Positions 17,137-27,390 of a stretch of DNA of 64,000 nucleotides are shown piece by piece. The stretch lies in contig JACPYM010000005.1 in assembly GCA_016196035.1 (NCBI GenBank), forward strand, positions 1 through 64,000. Reading direction: 5' to 3'. The number at the start of each line of letters is the position of its first letter. Positions within the stretch are counted from its first letter, which is position 1. The translations under genes and the position numbers were made by a program. A model generated the notes under the pieces. That model made no database searches. It saw only the letters and a program-made list of their open reading frames with translations, and had not been told where the DNA came from. The DNA comes from Acidobacteriota bacterium (GTDB taxonomy: Bacteria; Acidobacteriota; Blastocatellia; RBC074).

Positions 17137-17929
17137 GAAAGCAAAAAGCAAAAGTCAAAAGTCAAAAGTCAAAAATGGTTTGCCTTGTGCTGCCCTTTGC
17201 CTGGAAGCGCGCGGCCACTTCAGGCGCAAATCATTTTTGCTTTTTGCTTTTTGCTTTTTGCCTTTTGCCTTGACTGCCTGCCGCCAGGACATGCACGACA
17301 ACCCGAAATACAAAGCCTACCGCGATGGCGGGATGCGCGAGTATCCGGCAGGCGTAGTAGCGCGCGGTTCGATAGCCGCCAACCCGGCTGCGCCGCCTTC
17401 CGCGATGGGGAATGCGCAGCAAGTGCAAACCGTCAACGCCGTGGTGGCCGGTGATCCGAGCGCCGCACCGACGCCGATTGTGATTCCCAAAGGCGAAGAT
17501 GCGTTCCCGTTCAAGGTCACACAGGAAATTCTGGATCGCGGCCAGGAGCGGTTCAATATCAATTGCGCGCATTGCCACGGCAAACTGGGCCGGGGCGACG
17601 GCATGATTGCGTTGCGCGGCTTCAAAAAACCGCCGTCCTATCACGATGATCGCCTGCGCCAGGCACCCGCCAGCTATTTTTACGATGTGATGACGAACGG
17701 CTTTGGCGCGATGTCGGATTATGCCGCGCAGGTCACGCCGGAAGATCGCTGGAAAATCGCCGCCTACATTCGGGTGTTGCAATTGAGCCAGCGCGCCGAT
17801 TTCAACACGTTGCCCGAAGCCGATAAGGAGAAGGTGCGCGACGCCGCGACACAGAAACCGGCGGCGACCGGGCACGGCGCAACCGCCGAACACGGCGGGG
17901 AAAAGAAAGCGGAAGAACACGCGAAGTAA
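17120..17929 (+). CDS. actE: Alternative complex III monoheme cytochrome c lipoprotein ActE
   Basis: A 269-residue c-type cytochrome with one heme site (CAHCH, about residue 150) and a distal methionine region ([12 protein letters not shown]). A lipobox LTAC near residue 55 predicts a lipid-anchored protein. The ribosome site GGAGGTGA precedes tandem ATGs. The signal peptide is odd: lysine-rich residues 7-19 and the hydrophobic stretch [17 protein letters not shown] are both encoded by a heptamer inverted repeat (17141-17268). The presequence is therefore unusually long. ActE passes electrons toward the oxidase. The C-terminus is rich in Ala, His and Glu. Confidence 0.9.
   Translation: MMSQTEKAKSKSQKSKVKNGLPCAALCLEARGHFRRKSFLLFAFCFLPFALTACRQDMHDNPKYKAYRDGGMREYPAGVVARGSIAANPAAPPSAMGNAQQVQTVNAVVAGDPSAAPTPIVIPKGEDAFPFKVTQEILDRGQERFNINCAHCHGKLGRGDGMIALRGFKKPPSYHDDRLRQAPASYFYDVMTNGFGAMSDYAAQVTPEDRWKIAAYIRVLQLSQRADFNTLPEADKEKVRDAATQKPAATGHGATAEHGGEKKAEEHAK
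17141..17268. repeat. Heptamer inverted repeat inside the actE signal-peptide coding region
   Basis: Left arm: five 7-mers, GCAAAAA, GCAAAAG, TCAAAAG, TCAAAAG and TCAAAAA (17141-17175). Right arm: four TTTTTGC units and one CTTTTGC (17234-17268). The arms are largely complementary across a 58-nt loop. Translated, the left arm gives Lys/Ser-rich residues and the right arm the hydrophobic core of the signal peptide. Confidence 0.92.
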
Positions 17930-17973
17930 TCGCAGTCCGTATTGAACCCGCATTGAAGAGGACGAATTTAAGC

Positions 17974-19203
17974 ATGAACGAGAACTATGCTCCTCCGGCA
18001 GAACTCGGAGGAATTCAAACCAAAGCCTTGATCGTTGGCCTGCTGGGTTTGGTCATTGGGTTGGGCGGCGCGGCGGCCACGGGCGGCAAGGAACTGGCGT
18101 TGCAAGCCTATCTGGTCTCTTACGTTTTCTGGGTTGGCATCTCGTTGGGCAGTCTGGGGCTGCTGATGGTGCAATACCTGGGCGGCGGCGGCTGGGGCTT
18201 GGTGATTCGCCGCATTTTAGAAGCGGGCGCGAGTACGCTCTGGCTAATGCTGGCGGGCTTCCTGGTGGTGATTTATGGGATGCTCAATGGCGGACTGTAT
18301 GAATGGGCGCATCCCGTCGGACATCTGGCCGAGTTGATGCAAACCAACAAGCAGTGGGCCTTCAAAGCCAAGTGGCTGACGCCGACCGGCTTCATCGTGC
18401 GCGGGCTGATTTACTTCGGCATCTGGCTTTTGTTGACGACGAAGCTGCGCGGCAATTCGCATAAGCAAGACCAGACGGGCGACCGCGCCTATTTGCAAAG
18501 CTCGCAGAATTGGAGCGGCCCCGGCTTCCTGGTCTTCGCGTTGTCGCTGACCTTTGCGGCGATTGATTGGGTGATGTCGCTGGATGCCGAGTGGTATTCG
18601 ACCATTTTCGGAATGTTGATGCTGGCGGGTTGGGGCGTGGCGACGATTGCGTTGATCATCTGGATTTGCGTAACGCTGGCCAAGCGGGATGATCTGCGGC
18701 ACGTTTATCAATCCAAGCTTTTCCACGATCTGGGCATGCTGCAACTCGCGCTCGTGATGGTCTGGGCGTATTTCTCTTTCTCACAATTGGTCATCATCTG
18801 GTCGGGCAACTTGCCGGAAGAGATTCCCTGGTTTCTAGAGCGGTTCAAAGGCGTCTGGCGTTACTTGGGAGTGGCGATCATCCTGCTGCATTTCGTGATG
18901 CCGTTCCTGCTCTTGCTCTCGCGCGATTTGAAGCGCCACGCCAACCGCTTGAAGTGGGTGGCCCTGTTGCTGCTGGGCATGCGCTTCTTCGATTTGATGT
19001 GGATAATGGTGCCCGAATTCCAGAATCGCCACGACCACGTCAATGACCATTTTGTGGATGGCCTGTGGTGGTATGTCGCCATGCTGTTTGGCATGGGCGG
19101 CATTTGGCTCTGGTGGCTGGTGGGGCAGTTGCGGCAACGTTCGCTGTTGCCGGTCAATGATCCGCAGTTGCAGGAAGCGTTGGCAGCGGGCGGTCATCAC
19201 TAA
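17974..19203 (+). CDS. actF: Alternative complex III membrane subunit ActF (NrfD-like)
   Basis: A 409-residue polytopic protein, the second NrfD-like subunit of the complex. About ten hydrophobic helices are visible, including [17 protein letters not shown] near the N-terminus and a [19 protein letters not shown] segment near the end. The ATG at 17974 follows AAGAGGACG; an in-frame codon at 17953 is less likely. The order after actE is the usual one. ActF contributes to the membrane part and possibly to proton transfer. It is followed by GGTACC palindrome copy 3. Confidence 0.92.
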   Translation: MNENYAPPAELGGIQTKALIVGLLGLVIGLGGAAATGGKELALQAYLVSYVFWVGISLGSLGLLMVQYLGGGGWGLVIRRILEAGASTLWLMLAGFLVVIYGMLNGGLYEWAHPVGHLAELMQTNKQWAFKAKWLTPTGFIVRGLIYFGIWLLLTTKLRGNSHKQDQTGDRAYLQSSQNWSGPGFLVFALSLTFAAIDWVMSLDAEWYSTIFGMLMLAGWGVATIALIIWICVTLAKRDDLRHVYQSKLFHDLGMLQLALVMVWAYFSFSQLVIIWSGNLPEEIPWFLERFKGVWRYLGVAIILLHFVMPFLLLLSRDLKRHANRLKWVALLLLGMRFFDLMWIMVPEFQNRHDHVNDHFVDGLWWYVAMLFGMGGIWLWWLVGQLRQRSLLPVNDPQLQEALAAGGHH

Positions 19204-19214
19204 CTCGAACACCA

Positions 19215-19287
19215 GTGCGGTACCGCGCGCGTCAGCAAGCGGGTGATTTTGCAAGGTAGCCGCTTGCTGACGCGCGCGGTACCGCAC
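19215..19287. repeat. GGTACC palindrome, copy 3
   Basis: Perfect 28-bp arms (19215-19242 and 19260-19287) with a 17-nt loop, in the gap between actF and the next gene. The core equals copy 2 (GTCAGCAAGCGG); the outer pairs are GTGC/GCAC. The hairpin would be part of the operon mRNA. Confidence 0.93.
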
Positions 19288-19301
19288 CGATCCTGAAAAG
19301 T

Positions 19302-19820
19302 ATGAGCACACCTAACGACAAACACGGAAAAGACCTGCTGCCAGAGGATAGTGGCGTAGTCATTAAGCCGATTGCCTGGTTTTTGATCATCTTGACGCTG
19401 GCGACGGCTATGGTTTACGTCATCATCAAAGGCATGACGGTGGTTTTCAATCGAGTTGATCAGGCCACCTATCCGGCTGCCCCGCCGCTGCCAGGCGGCG
19501 GCCAACGCACGCAACGCGAACCGCTTTTGCAAGGCGCGCCTAAAGAGCCGGGATCGAAAGATGCCTCGCTGCTGCCCCTGGACGAAATGCGTGAGTATCG
19601 CAAAAAGACCGAGGCCGATCTCACGTCCTATGGTTTTGTGGCGGGCAAAGAAAATGTCGAAGCGCACATCCCGGTCGAGCGCGCCAAACAGTTGCTGCTC
19701 GAACGCGGCTTGCCGGTAAAAGCCGAGGCGGCGGTGTCTGAGTTGGCTACGGCAGAAAAGACGCGCGCGCAATTGTCGAGTTCAGATGCGAGCGCGGGCC
19801 GGTTAATCGGTAAGCAATAG
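19302..19820 (+). CDS. Small single-pass membrane protein in the act-cta operon
   Basis: A 172-residue protein with one transmembrane helix (about residues 25-47, [18 protein letters not shown]), followed by a Pro/Gly-rich linker and a helical soluble tail ([33 protein letters not shown]). No heme or metal motif is present. Genes of this layout are common between actF and sco in acidobacterial and related clusters, where they may be an extra subunit or assembly factor of alternative complex III. I do not recognise a characterised homologue, so the role is inferred from position. Confidence 0.75.
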   Translation: MSTPNDKHGKDLLPEDSGVVIKPIAWFLIILTLATAMVYVIIKGMTVVFNRVDQATYPAAPPLPGGGQRTQREPLLQGAPKEPGSKDASLLPLDEMREYRKKTEADLTSYGFVAGKENVEAHIPVERAKQLLLERGLPVKAEAAVSELATAEKTRAQLSSSDASAGRLIGKQ

Positions 19821-19885
19821 TTGTTGGGGTGGCACAGCATCACTGGCTGTGTCTGAAAGCAGATTTAGCAGTATGAAAACCAAAA

Positions 19886-20018
19886 TAGGACTTGCGCAGA
19901 GCACGAGCGAGATTGCCACAGAGGCACAGAAGCACAGAGCTTTATTACAAGTCTGGTGGGGTTCTCTGTTTTTCTCCGTGTCTCCGTGCCTCTGTGGCAA
20001 ACCCTTGCGTAAGTCCTA
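19886..20018. repeat. TAGGACTT-ended inverted repeat with CACAGAG core (MITE-like)
   Basis: The ends are inverted: TAGGACTTGCGCA at 19886 and its near-complement ending AAGTCCTA at 20018. Inside are CACAGAG-type units (CACAGAG, CACAGAA, CACAGAG with 1-nt spacers) facing CTCTGT/CTCCGTG units. No transposase is encoded. It fills the gap before sco and adds in-frame codons upstream of the likely sco start. Confidence 0.82.
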
Positions 20019-20034
20019 CAAAAGATCATTGTGG

Positions 20035-20847
20035 ATGGTGCGCAGCCTCCTGCTTTCGCTCTTTGTAAATGGAATCGTTTGGGCGCAACCGGCGGGCGTG
20101 CGACCGCCGATGTTGCGCGATGTCGGCATTGACCAGTTGCTTAATAACCAGGTGCCGCTCGACCTGGAGTTTGTGGACGAAACCGGCAAGGCGGTGAAAC
20201 TGAAAGACTATTTCACCGACAAGCCGGTGCTGCTGACCTTGGTTTATTACGATTGCCCGCAGTTGTGCAATCAGGTGCTCAACGGCGCGACAGGCGCATT
20301 GAAGACGCTGCCGATGACGCCGGGCAAAGATTTTATATGGCTGACGGTCAGTTTCGATCCGCGCGAGCAACCCGAACTGGCGGCGGCCAAGAAAGATAGC
20401 TATTTGCAACGCCTGGGTAAAAAAGAAGCTGCGGCGGGCTGGCATTTTCTGACCGGTAGTGAACCGGCGATTAAAGCGCTGGCGCAAGCGGTCGGCTTCC
20501 GTTTCTTGTGGGATCCGGCGAAAAAGCAATATGCGCACGCCAGCGGCATTATGGTGCTGACGCCTGAAGGCAAGGTTTCGCGCTATTTTTATGGGATCGA
20601 ATTTGCGCCGCGCGATTTGCGCCTGGGTTTCGTGGACGCTTCGCAGGGCAAGGTCGGATCGCTGGCCGACCAGATCATCATGTACTGTTACCAGTACGAC
20701 CCTGAGTCCGGCACCTACAGTCTGGTGTTGATGCGGGTCTTGCGCATCTTCGCCAGTCTGACCTTGCTCACGTTAGTCGCATTATTTTTTTATCTGCGCC
20801 GGAAGACGAAACAGAAAGAGGCGCAATGGGCACAAGCAGCGCACTGA
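20035..20847 (+). CDS. SCO1/SenC-family copper chaperone
   Basis: A 270-residue protein. The ATG at 20035 is preferred because it gives a signal peptide ([17 protein letters not shown]); the longer frame from 19849 reads through a repeat element. The thioredoxin-like domain has the copper motif CPQLC and the distal histidine in [12 protein letters not shown]-terminal helix ([19 protein letters not shown]) anchors it with a basic end. SCO proteins insert copper into the CuA site of oxidase subunit II, which is encoded directly downstream. Confidence 0.92.
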   Translation: MVRSLLLSLFVNGIVWAQPAGVRPPMLRDVGIDQLLNNQVPLDLEFVDETGKAVKLKDYFTDKPVLLTLVYYDCPQLCNQVLNGATGALKTLPMTPGKDFIWLTVSFDPREQPELAAAKKDSYLQRLGKKEAAAGWHFLTGSEPAIKALAQAVGFRFLWDPAKKQYAHASGIMVLTPEGKVSRYFYGIEFAPRDLRLGFVDASQGKVGSLADQIIMYCYQYDPESGTYSLVLMRVLRIFASLTLLTLVALFFYLRRKTKQKEAQWAQAAH

Positions 20848-20884
20848 GCGTTGCGACAGTAGTATTTCAAACCTAACGGACATT

Positions 20885-21973
20885 ATGAATCCAGTGGCGT
20901 TACTTCAAGTGCAGTTAATTCCCGATCAGGCTTCGACCTTTGCGGTTGAGGTAGACCTGTTTTACATCGCGTTGTGGCTGCTGACCATTGTCTTCTCAAT
21001 TGGAGTGGCGGCGGCGGCGGCCTATTTGATGCACAAATACAAACGGCAGCGCACGGATCAGATCGGGGTGAACGTGCACGGCGCCATGATTCTGGAAGTT
21101 ACCTGGACGGTGATCCCGTTCATCATGGCCATGGGCATTTTCCTGTGGGGCGCGAAACTTTACTACGAGATGTACAAAGACCCGCGCGATGCGATGGAGA
21201 TTTATGTCACCGCCAAACAGTGGATGTTTCGCGCGCAGCATCCCGATGGCCGCCGCGAAATCAACGAATTGCACATCCCGATGGGCCGCCGCATCAAGCT
21301 GACGATGACGAGCGAAGATGTCTTGCACGCCTATTTCATCCCGGCCTTTCGTACCAAGGCCGACATCGTGCCGGGCCGTTACACCTCGACCTGGTTCGAG
21401 GCGACCAAGCCGGGCAGTTATCATCTGTTTTGTGCGGAGTATTGCGGCACGCAGCATTCCGGTATGGTCGGTACGGTTTACGTAATGGAACCCGCCGAGT
21501 ATCAAGCCTGGCTGGCGGATGGCAGCGGCAATATCGCTCCCGCCGAAGTGGGCAAAAAAATCTTTGCCACGATGGGCTGCAACACCTGCCACAAAGAAGA
21601 CAACAGCGGACGCGGCCCCTCGCTCTTGGGCGTTTATGGCAGCCAGGTCAAGTTGACCAGCGGGCAAGCGGTTTTGGCGGATGACGCGTATGTGCGCGAA
21701 TCCATTCTGCGCCCGCACGTGAAAATCGTGGCGGGGTATCCTTTGATGATGAGCACTTATCAAGGTCAGTTGACCGAAGAACAAATTGTGCAGGTCATCG
21801 CCTATCTGAAATCTATCGGGAAACAGGAAGCCAATGCGGCTGGGGCTGCGGCTCCGGCTGCTCCCGCGACAGGCGCGCCAGCACTGGCTGCTCCGGCAGC
21901 GGGTGCGCCTGTGCCACCGGCTGGGGCGGCTGCGAAACCTGTGACCAGACCGGCGACCAAACCGGCCAACTAA
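20885..21973 (+). CDS. ctaC: Cytochrome c oxidase subunit II with fused cytochrome c
   Basis: A 362-residue protein with two N-terminal transmembrane helices, a cupredoxin domain and a C-terminal heme domain. CuA ligands are in [12 protein letters not shown] plus the upstream histidine of DVLHAYF. The fused cytochrome c has CNTCHKED and a distal methionine region (PLMMSTYQG). This is a caa3-type arrangement, so electrons can enter without a separate soluble cytochrome. The last roughly 40 residues are an Ala/Pro repeat ([18 protein letters not shown]), probably a flexible tail. Confidence 0.94.
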   Translation: MNPVALLQVQLIPDQASTFAVEVDLFYIALWLLTIVFSIGVAAAAAYLMHKYKRQRTDQIGVNVHGAMILEVTWTVIPFIMAMGIFLWGAKLYYEMYKDPRDAMEIYVTAKQWMFRAQHPDGRREINELHIPMGRRIKLTMTSEDVLHAYFIPAFRTKADIVPGRYTSTWFEATKPGSYHLFCAEYCGTQHSGMVGTVYVMEPAEYQAWLADGSGNIAPAEVGKKIFATMGCNTCHKEDNSGRGPSLLGVYGSQVKLTSGQAVLADDAYVRESILRPHVKIVAGYPLMMSTYQGQLTEEQIVQVIAYLKSIGKQEANAAGAAAPAAPATGAPALAAPAAGAPVPPAGAAAKPVTRPATKPAN

Positions 21974-22119
21974 GCTTGGTCAAGCGGATTGATTCGGGCA
22001 CTTATGTGGCCTGAGTTTGTATAGTCATTATTTCTTTCAAGCGGATTTGTGCGCTGAACGTGGCAGCCTGAAGAAGAGGCCGCCGCCGCCGCGCTGAAGC
22101 ACTACAAAAGGGCATTGCT

Positions 22120-23787
<1,668 letters not shown>

Positions 23788-23798
23788 CTGACGTGCGT

Positions 23799-23901
23799 TG
23801 TACAGCAGGCTGCCAGCCTGCTGCGGCCACCGGCGCTAGTTTTTATCGGTTGCCAGGGCGCACACGTTCCAAGCTGCAGCAGGCTGGCAGCCTGCCATAC
23901 A
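23799..23901. repeat. GCAGGCTGCCAGCCTGC inverted element between ctaD and ctaE
   Basis: Two quasi-palindromes, GCAGGCTGCCAGCCTGCTG at the left and GCAGCAGGCTGGCAGCCTGC at the right, face each other with flanking TGTA and TACA, giving an inverted repeat of about 26-bp arms with a loop of roughly 50 nt. A single unit of the same sequence occurs at 27357. It ends about 20 bp before the ctaE start. Confidence 0.85.
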
Positions 23902-23921
23902 TTTTCTCAAGGAGAATCACC

Positions 23922-24617
23922 TTGTCTGAACACGCAGCACACGTACCCGGACTGCAACATCATTTCGCCACGATGGAGCAGCAGAAAGAGGCGGGCACCA
24001 TCTGAATGTGGGTCTTCCTGCTGACCGAATTGATGTTCTTTGGCGGCCTGTTTCTGGCGTATACCATCTTTCGGGCCACCTATCCGGAAGGGTTTCTATT
24101 CGGCAGCCACCTGCTCAACGTCCCGCTGGGCGGCACGAATACGGTCGTGCTGATCGTCAGCAGCTTGACGATGGCGATGGCCGTTTACTATTCGCAACTC
24201 GGCGATAAAAACAAAGTCGTGTTTTTTCTGGTCATCACGTTAATCCTGGGCTGCACGTTTTTAGGGATCAAGTATGTCGAATACAGCGCGAAGTTCGAGG
24301 ATCATCTCTTCCCGGCGCTGACCTGGTATCACCCGCCGACCGAAGGTCCGCACGGCATACCGCTCGAATTGCAGCAGCAGGTGCGGGTGTTTCTCTGGAT
24401 TTATTTCATGATGACCGGGCTGCACGCCTTGCACATGATCGTCGGGGCGGGGATTCTGATTACCTTGATTGTGATGGCCCAGCGCGGGCGTTTCAGCAAA
24501 GAGTACAACATTCCCATCGAGATCAGCGGCTTGTATTGGCACTTCGTTGACATCGTCTGGATTTTCCTGTTCCCGCTGCTCTATCTGACCGGCTTTCACG
24601 TCGGCGGGGGACACTAA
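23922..24617 (+). pseudogene. ctaE: Cytochrome c oxidase subunit III with an in-frame TGA
   Basis: The full gene would start at TTG 23922 (AAGGAG site 8-9 nt upstream) and encode about 230 residues. The N-terminal part ([17 protein letters not shown]) runs in the same frame into [14 protein letters not shown], but the codon between, at 24003-24005, is TGA. Homologous subunits have a glycine at this point, so GGA to TGA is the simplest explanation. The rest has the expected helices and ligands, ending [11 protein letters not shown]. The gene sits in an otherwise intact oxidase operon; translation may restart at the adjacent ATG. Confidence 0.8.
24006..24617 (+). CDS. Cytochrome c oxidase subunit III, open part after the TGA
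   Basis: A 203-residue frame beginning with the ATG that immediately follows the TGA. It covers all but roughly the first 27 residues of subunit [15 protein letters not shown], the EGPHGIPLE loop, and the histidine-bearing final helices ([18 protein letters not shown]). Only the cytoplasmic N-terminal segment is lost, so a restart product may still assemble with subunits I and II. No separate ribosome site is evident; coupling by TGAATG is possible. Confidence 0.8.
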   Translation: MWVFLLTELMFFGGLFLAYTIFRATYPEGFLFGSHLLNVPLGGTNTVVLIVSSLTMAMAVYYSQLGDKNKVVFFLVITLILGCTFLGIKYVEYSAKFEDHLFPALTWYHPPTEGPHGIPLELQQQVRVFLWIYFMMTGLHALHMIVGAGILITLIVMAQRGRFSKEYNIPIEISGLYWHFVDIVWIFLFPLLYLTGFHVGGGH

Positions 24618-24653
24618 TCAGGCCACTAACCAATTGAGGCTGGCAGAAAGTTT

Positions 24654-25022
24654 ATGGCAGAGCATAGTTCCGCACATTCATCCGAACATCATCTGGTACC
24701 GCTCAAATATTACTTTGGCGTATTTGCGCTGTTGATGGCGCTGACCGCGCTGACGGTTTTTGTGGCGAGTTTCGACTTAGAGAAAGTCTGGGGGCCGCTC
24801 AACGTCATCGTCGCGATGACCATCGCCGTCATCAAGGCCACCGCCGTTGTGATGATCTTTATGCACGTGCGCTGGAGTTCCAAGCTGACGCAACTCATCA
24901 TCATCTCAGGCATTTTTTGGCTGGTGATTTTGCTGGTGCTGACCTTTACCGATTATTCGGTGCGCATCAAGCACGGCTGGCCGACGCCGCTGGGGCAGGT
25001 GGAAAAGACGGCGCAGCGTTAG
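24654..25022 (+). CDS. ctaF: Cytochrome c oxidase subunit IV
   Basis: A 122-residue protein with a His-rich N-terminus (HSSAHSSEHH) and three transmembrane helices (about residues 18-40, 47-70, 80-102), matching prokaryotic COX subunit IV. MIFMHVRWSSKLT between helices two and three is typical. It is the last gene of the act-cta run and is followed by a strong terminator, which supports the operon boundary. Confidence 0.88.
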   Translation: MAEHSSAHSSEHHLVPLKYYFGVFALLMALTALTVFVASFDLEKVWGPLNVIVAMTIAVIKATAVVMIFMHVRWSSKLTQLIIISGIFWLVILLVLTFTDYSVRIKHGWPTPLGQVEKTAQR

Positions 25023-25042
25023 CGCACCTTTGCAAGCAAAGT

Positions 25043-25077
25043 AAAAGCCCGCCGATGAATTTCATCGGCGGGCTTTT
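25043..25077 (+). terminator. Intrinsic terminator of the act-cta operon
   Basis: A perfect 17-bp inverted repeat (25043-25059 and 25061-25077; AAAAGCCCGCCGATGAA on the left) ending in TTTT. It lies 20 bp after ctaF and fits a rho-independent terminator. Confidence 0.93.
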
Positions 25078-25136
25078 CTATTTGGTGTTTGTGAGCATGT
25101 TCGCTGCCGCGCCAGCAAAACAAAGCCGGAAATAAC

Positions 25137-25381
25137 CCCGTCCGTCAGGGCGGGGATGCCTGAGCGAACAGACTGACTGCGAGCGGCGCAACGGGGCACC
25201 AGTTACATGGAAACCGTTGCAGCTCGAGCATTCTGCCGTCCGCGTCGCCCTGACGGGCGGTGTCATTTCCGGTCAAAGAAAACCAAATTGTGAGGGGGAT
25301 TGGATGAACCGCATCTTCAATCAGCGGCGCGGAATTGTCAACGTTCCAGTTGCGCTCGGCAGAAGTGTCTTGCTTTAGCAA
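25137..25381 (-). mobile_element. Possible IS200/IS605-type end with tnpB tail remnant
   Basis: On the minus strand a short open stretch of 78 codons, without homology I can name, ends just before a hairpin CCCCGCCCTGACGGACGGGG (25137-25156). Subterminal hairpins of this kind mark the right ends of IS200/IS605 elements, and the preceding stretch could be the C-terminal tail of TnpB. The body of a transposase is absent. The inverted sequence CGCCCTGACGGGCGG also occurs near 25250. This is a weak call based on the hairpin only. Confidence 0.3.
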
Positions 25382-25462
25382 GTGTTTTTGCTAGACTGCG
25401 CGCGCTCGCCAGCACGGGCGTCCTGCCCGTTGCGCAATTTCGCCTGGTTGTAAGGAGTGGTG

Positions 25463-26821
25463 ATGGAGATGAAACAGACAACCCACCTTAAATTTTCGCC
25501 CGCCTTGAAACGCTATCTGCTGCTCTTTGCGGTGTTCACGGCCATGTTGTCGGTCAAGCGCATTGTCACTTCAGTGACGACCTTTTGGATTTACAAGAAA
25601 GACATCCTCTCCGGCTATTTGCTCGCCAAAGCGATGGTCTCAGGCGTCAATCCGTATCTGCCGTTGACTGACTTGGCCAATCTCTGGCTGCCCGCACATA
25701 ACATCACCGATTTGAATCATCCGACCCCGCATCCGTTTGCGATTGGCTGGCTCTGCTTGCCACTGGCCTGGTTGCCTTATGAGACGGCGGCGCGCGTCTG
25801 GTTGTTATTTGAGTTGTGTTGTTTGGGCATCGCCGTTGCGCTCTTTTTTCGCGCGCTGGAATTGAAGTTTCAATGGCGGCAATGGGCGCTGGCATGCTTT
25901 CTGGCGCTCGGTTGGGTACCGGTCTTGGACGACCTGTGGCTGGGTCAATTCAGCCTTTGCCTGCTGGCGTTGTTTATGGGCGCTTGGGTGGCGTTGCGCG
26001 AAAACAAAGATTGGCAAGGCGGCTTGCTGCTCGGATTATTGATGACCTTGAAACTGGCGGGTTGGCCGATTGTGCTGTTTCTGGCGCTGCGGCGCCGTTG
26101 GCGTAGCGTCTTCGCGGCAGGCGCTTGTTTCGTAGGGCTGCATCTGCTCGCCATTGCCGTCCACGGCTGGGCGCTGGTGCGGGATTACTATTTGAAGATC
26201 GGCCCGCAACTGAGTGCGCATTACCGACCGCACGACGCCAACTTTTCGGCCTGGACGATTGGAACGCGCTTGTTTACGGAATCTGGGCTGAACTTTGCCC
26301 TGACGCCGCTTTATTCCGCACCACTGCTGGCCAAAGCCGTCAATGTCCTGGTTCCGGTTGTGCTGTTGGCGCTGGCATTGTGGCTGGCGTGGCGGTTGGA
26401 AACACAGGCGCGCACGTTCGACGCGGCGTTTGCGCTGCTTTTGGGAGCGGGTTGCGTGCTCAATCCGATTGCCTGGACGCATTACCTGATGCTGACCGCG
26501 CCCGCGCTGGCATTGCTCATTCGCCGCTTGCACGAGTGGCGTTGGCCGCGCCGGCTGACTTACCAAGCGTTGTTTTGGGTTTGGCCTTTGTTACTCGCCG
26601 AATTGACGTATGTATCTTTGGCGTTGCGCTTTGCCAGCGGTGTCAACGCGGCGGGCAAAGCCATTGTCGGCCCCATGCCAGGTTTGCTGACATTGATTCC
26701 CTTGGCGGCATTGTTGGGCTTGCTGTGGTGGTTTGCGCGGTTGCACTTGCAGCCGCAGCCAGCAGAAGCCTTGCATTGGCAGGAGGGGACTGCGCCGGAG
26801 AACGCGGTCACGGCGAACTGA
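25463..26821 (+). CDS. GT87-like membrane glycosyltransferase (DUF2029)
   Basis: A 452-residue protein with about ten to eleven hydrophobic helices. The GT87/DUF2029 pattern is visible: SGVNPYLPL in the first extracellular loop, NHPTPHPFAIGWLCLPLAWL, LGQFSLCLLALFMGAW and GLLMTLKLAGWPIVLFLAL. The ATG at 25463 follows AAGGAG at 5-nt spacing. Family members use polyprenyl-phosphate sugars, often mannose or arabinose, to extend envelope glycans. The gene stands alone and is convergent with the biotin-carrier gene. Confidence 0.85.
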   Translation: MEMKQTTHLKFSPALKRYLLLFAVFTAMLSVKRIVTSVTTFWIYKKDILSGYLLAKAMVSGVNPYLPLTDLANLWLPAHNITDLNHPTPHPFAIGWLCLPLAWLPYETAARVWLLFELCCLGIAVALFFRALELKFQWRQWALACFLALGWVPVLDDLWLGQFSLCLLALFMGAWVALRENKDWQGGLLLGLLMTLKLAGWPIVLFLALRRRWRSVFAAGACFVGLHLLAIAVHGWALVRDYYLKIGPQLSAHYRPHDANFSAWTIGTRLFTESGLNFALTPLYSAPLLAKAVNVLVPVVLLALALWLAWRLETQARTFDAAFALLLGAGCVLNPIAWTHYLMLTAPALALLIRRLHEWRWPRRLTYQALFWVWPLLLAELTYVSLALRFASGVNAAGKAIVGPMPGLLTLIPLAALLGLLWWFARLHLQPQPAEALHWQEGTAPENAVTAN

Positions 26822-26834
26822 AAAGGTCTGACGG

Positions 26835-27332
26835 CTATTCGACAATCACCAACACCTCGCCAGCATTGACGGTTTGGCCTTCGCTCACACGCAGTTCCGT
26901 TACTTTGCCAGTTTTCGGCGACTGCACTTCGTTCTGCATCTTCATCGCTTCGACCACCAGCAAGCCTTGTTCGGCGGCGACCTCCTCGCCCACAGCACAG
27001 AGCACGCGGACGACTTTGCCCGGCATCGGGGCCATGAGCGTGGCCTTTCCGCCCGCCGTCGCCGCGCCTGTCTGACCGCGCAAATGTTTTTTGTCGTGTA
27101 CGGCGATAGGGAAATGTTGGCCGTTGACGACGACTTCGGTCTGGCCGTTTGGCAATTCGTCGAGCACGCAGTTATAGACGCGCTGGTTGAGAATGATCGT
27201 GAACAGGCCCGGCTCCGGCGTCGCGATTTGCGCCGCGTAGTTTTGCTGGTCGAATGAAAGCCGCGCTGTGCCGTCGCTGGCGCTGAATTCTGCGTCGAGT
27301 GTTTGCCCGCCGATAGCGATTGCAAGTTTCAC
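26835..27332 (-). CDS. Biotin carboxyl carrier domain protein
   Basis: A 165-residue protein starting at GTG 27332 after GAGGACTC. The biotinylation site VEAMKMQNE lies near residue 132 inside a lipoyl-like fold (LMAPMPGKVVRVL, GEVLVIVE). The N-terminal half is the linker type found in propionyl- or acetyl-CoA carboxylase alpha chains. It is encoded 58 bp downstream of the biotin carboxylase, so the alpha chain is split in two here. The matching carboxyltransferase is not in the window, so the acyl-CoA substrate cannot be told. Confidence 0.88.
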   Translation of the reverse strand: MKLAIAIGGQTLDAEFSASDGTARLSFDQQNYAAQIATPEPGLFTIILNQRVYNCVLDELPNGQTEVVVNGQHFPIAVHDKKHLRGQTGAATAGGKATLMAPMPGKVVRVLCAVGEEVAAEQGLLVVEAMKMQNEVQSPKTGKVTELRVSEGQTVNAGEVLVIVE

Positions 27333-27356
27333 GTTGAGTCCTCGGAAAAAAAGCAC

Positions 27357-27376
27357 GGCAGGCTGCCAGCCTGCTG
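27357..27376. repeat. Single GCAGGCTGCCAGCCTGC unit
   Basis: A quasi-palindrome between the biotin carboxylase and biotin carrier genes, the same sequence as in the element at 23799-23901. Confidence 0.8.
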
Positions 27377-27390
27377 ATTGACGAAGGCCG

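Noticed and set aside
17953-17973. Earlier in-frame start of actF
   Set aside because: The ATG at 17974 has a better ribosome site and matches the expected N-terminus.
24003-24005. TGA in ctaE as selenocysteine or a changed genetic code
   Set aside because: Homologues have Gly, not Cys or Trp, here; TGA is used as a normal stop elsewhere in the window, and no SECIS-like hairpin follows.
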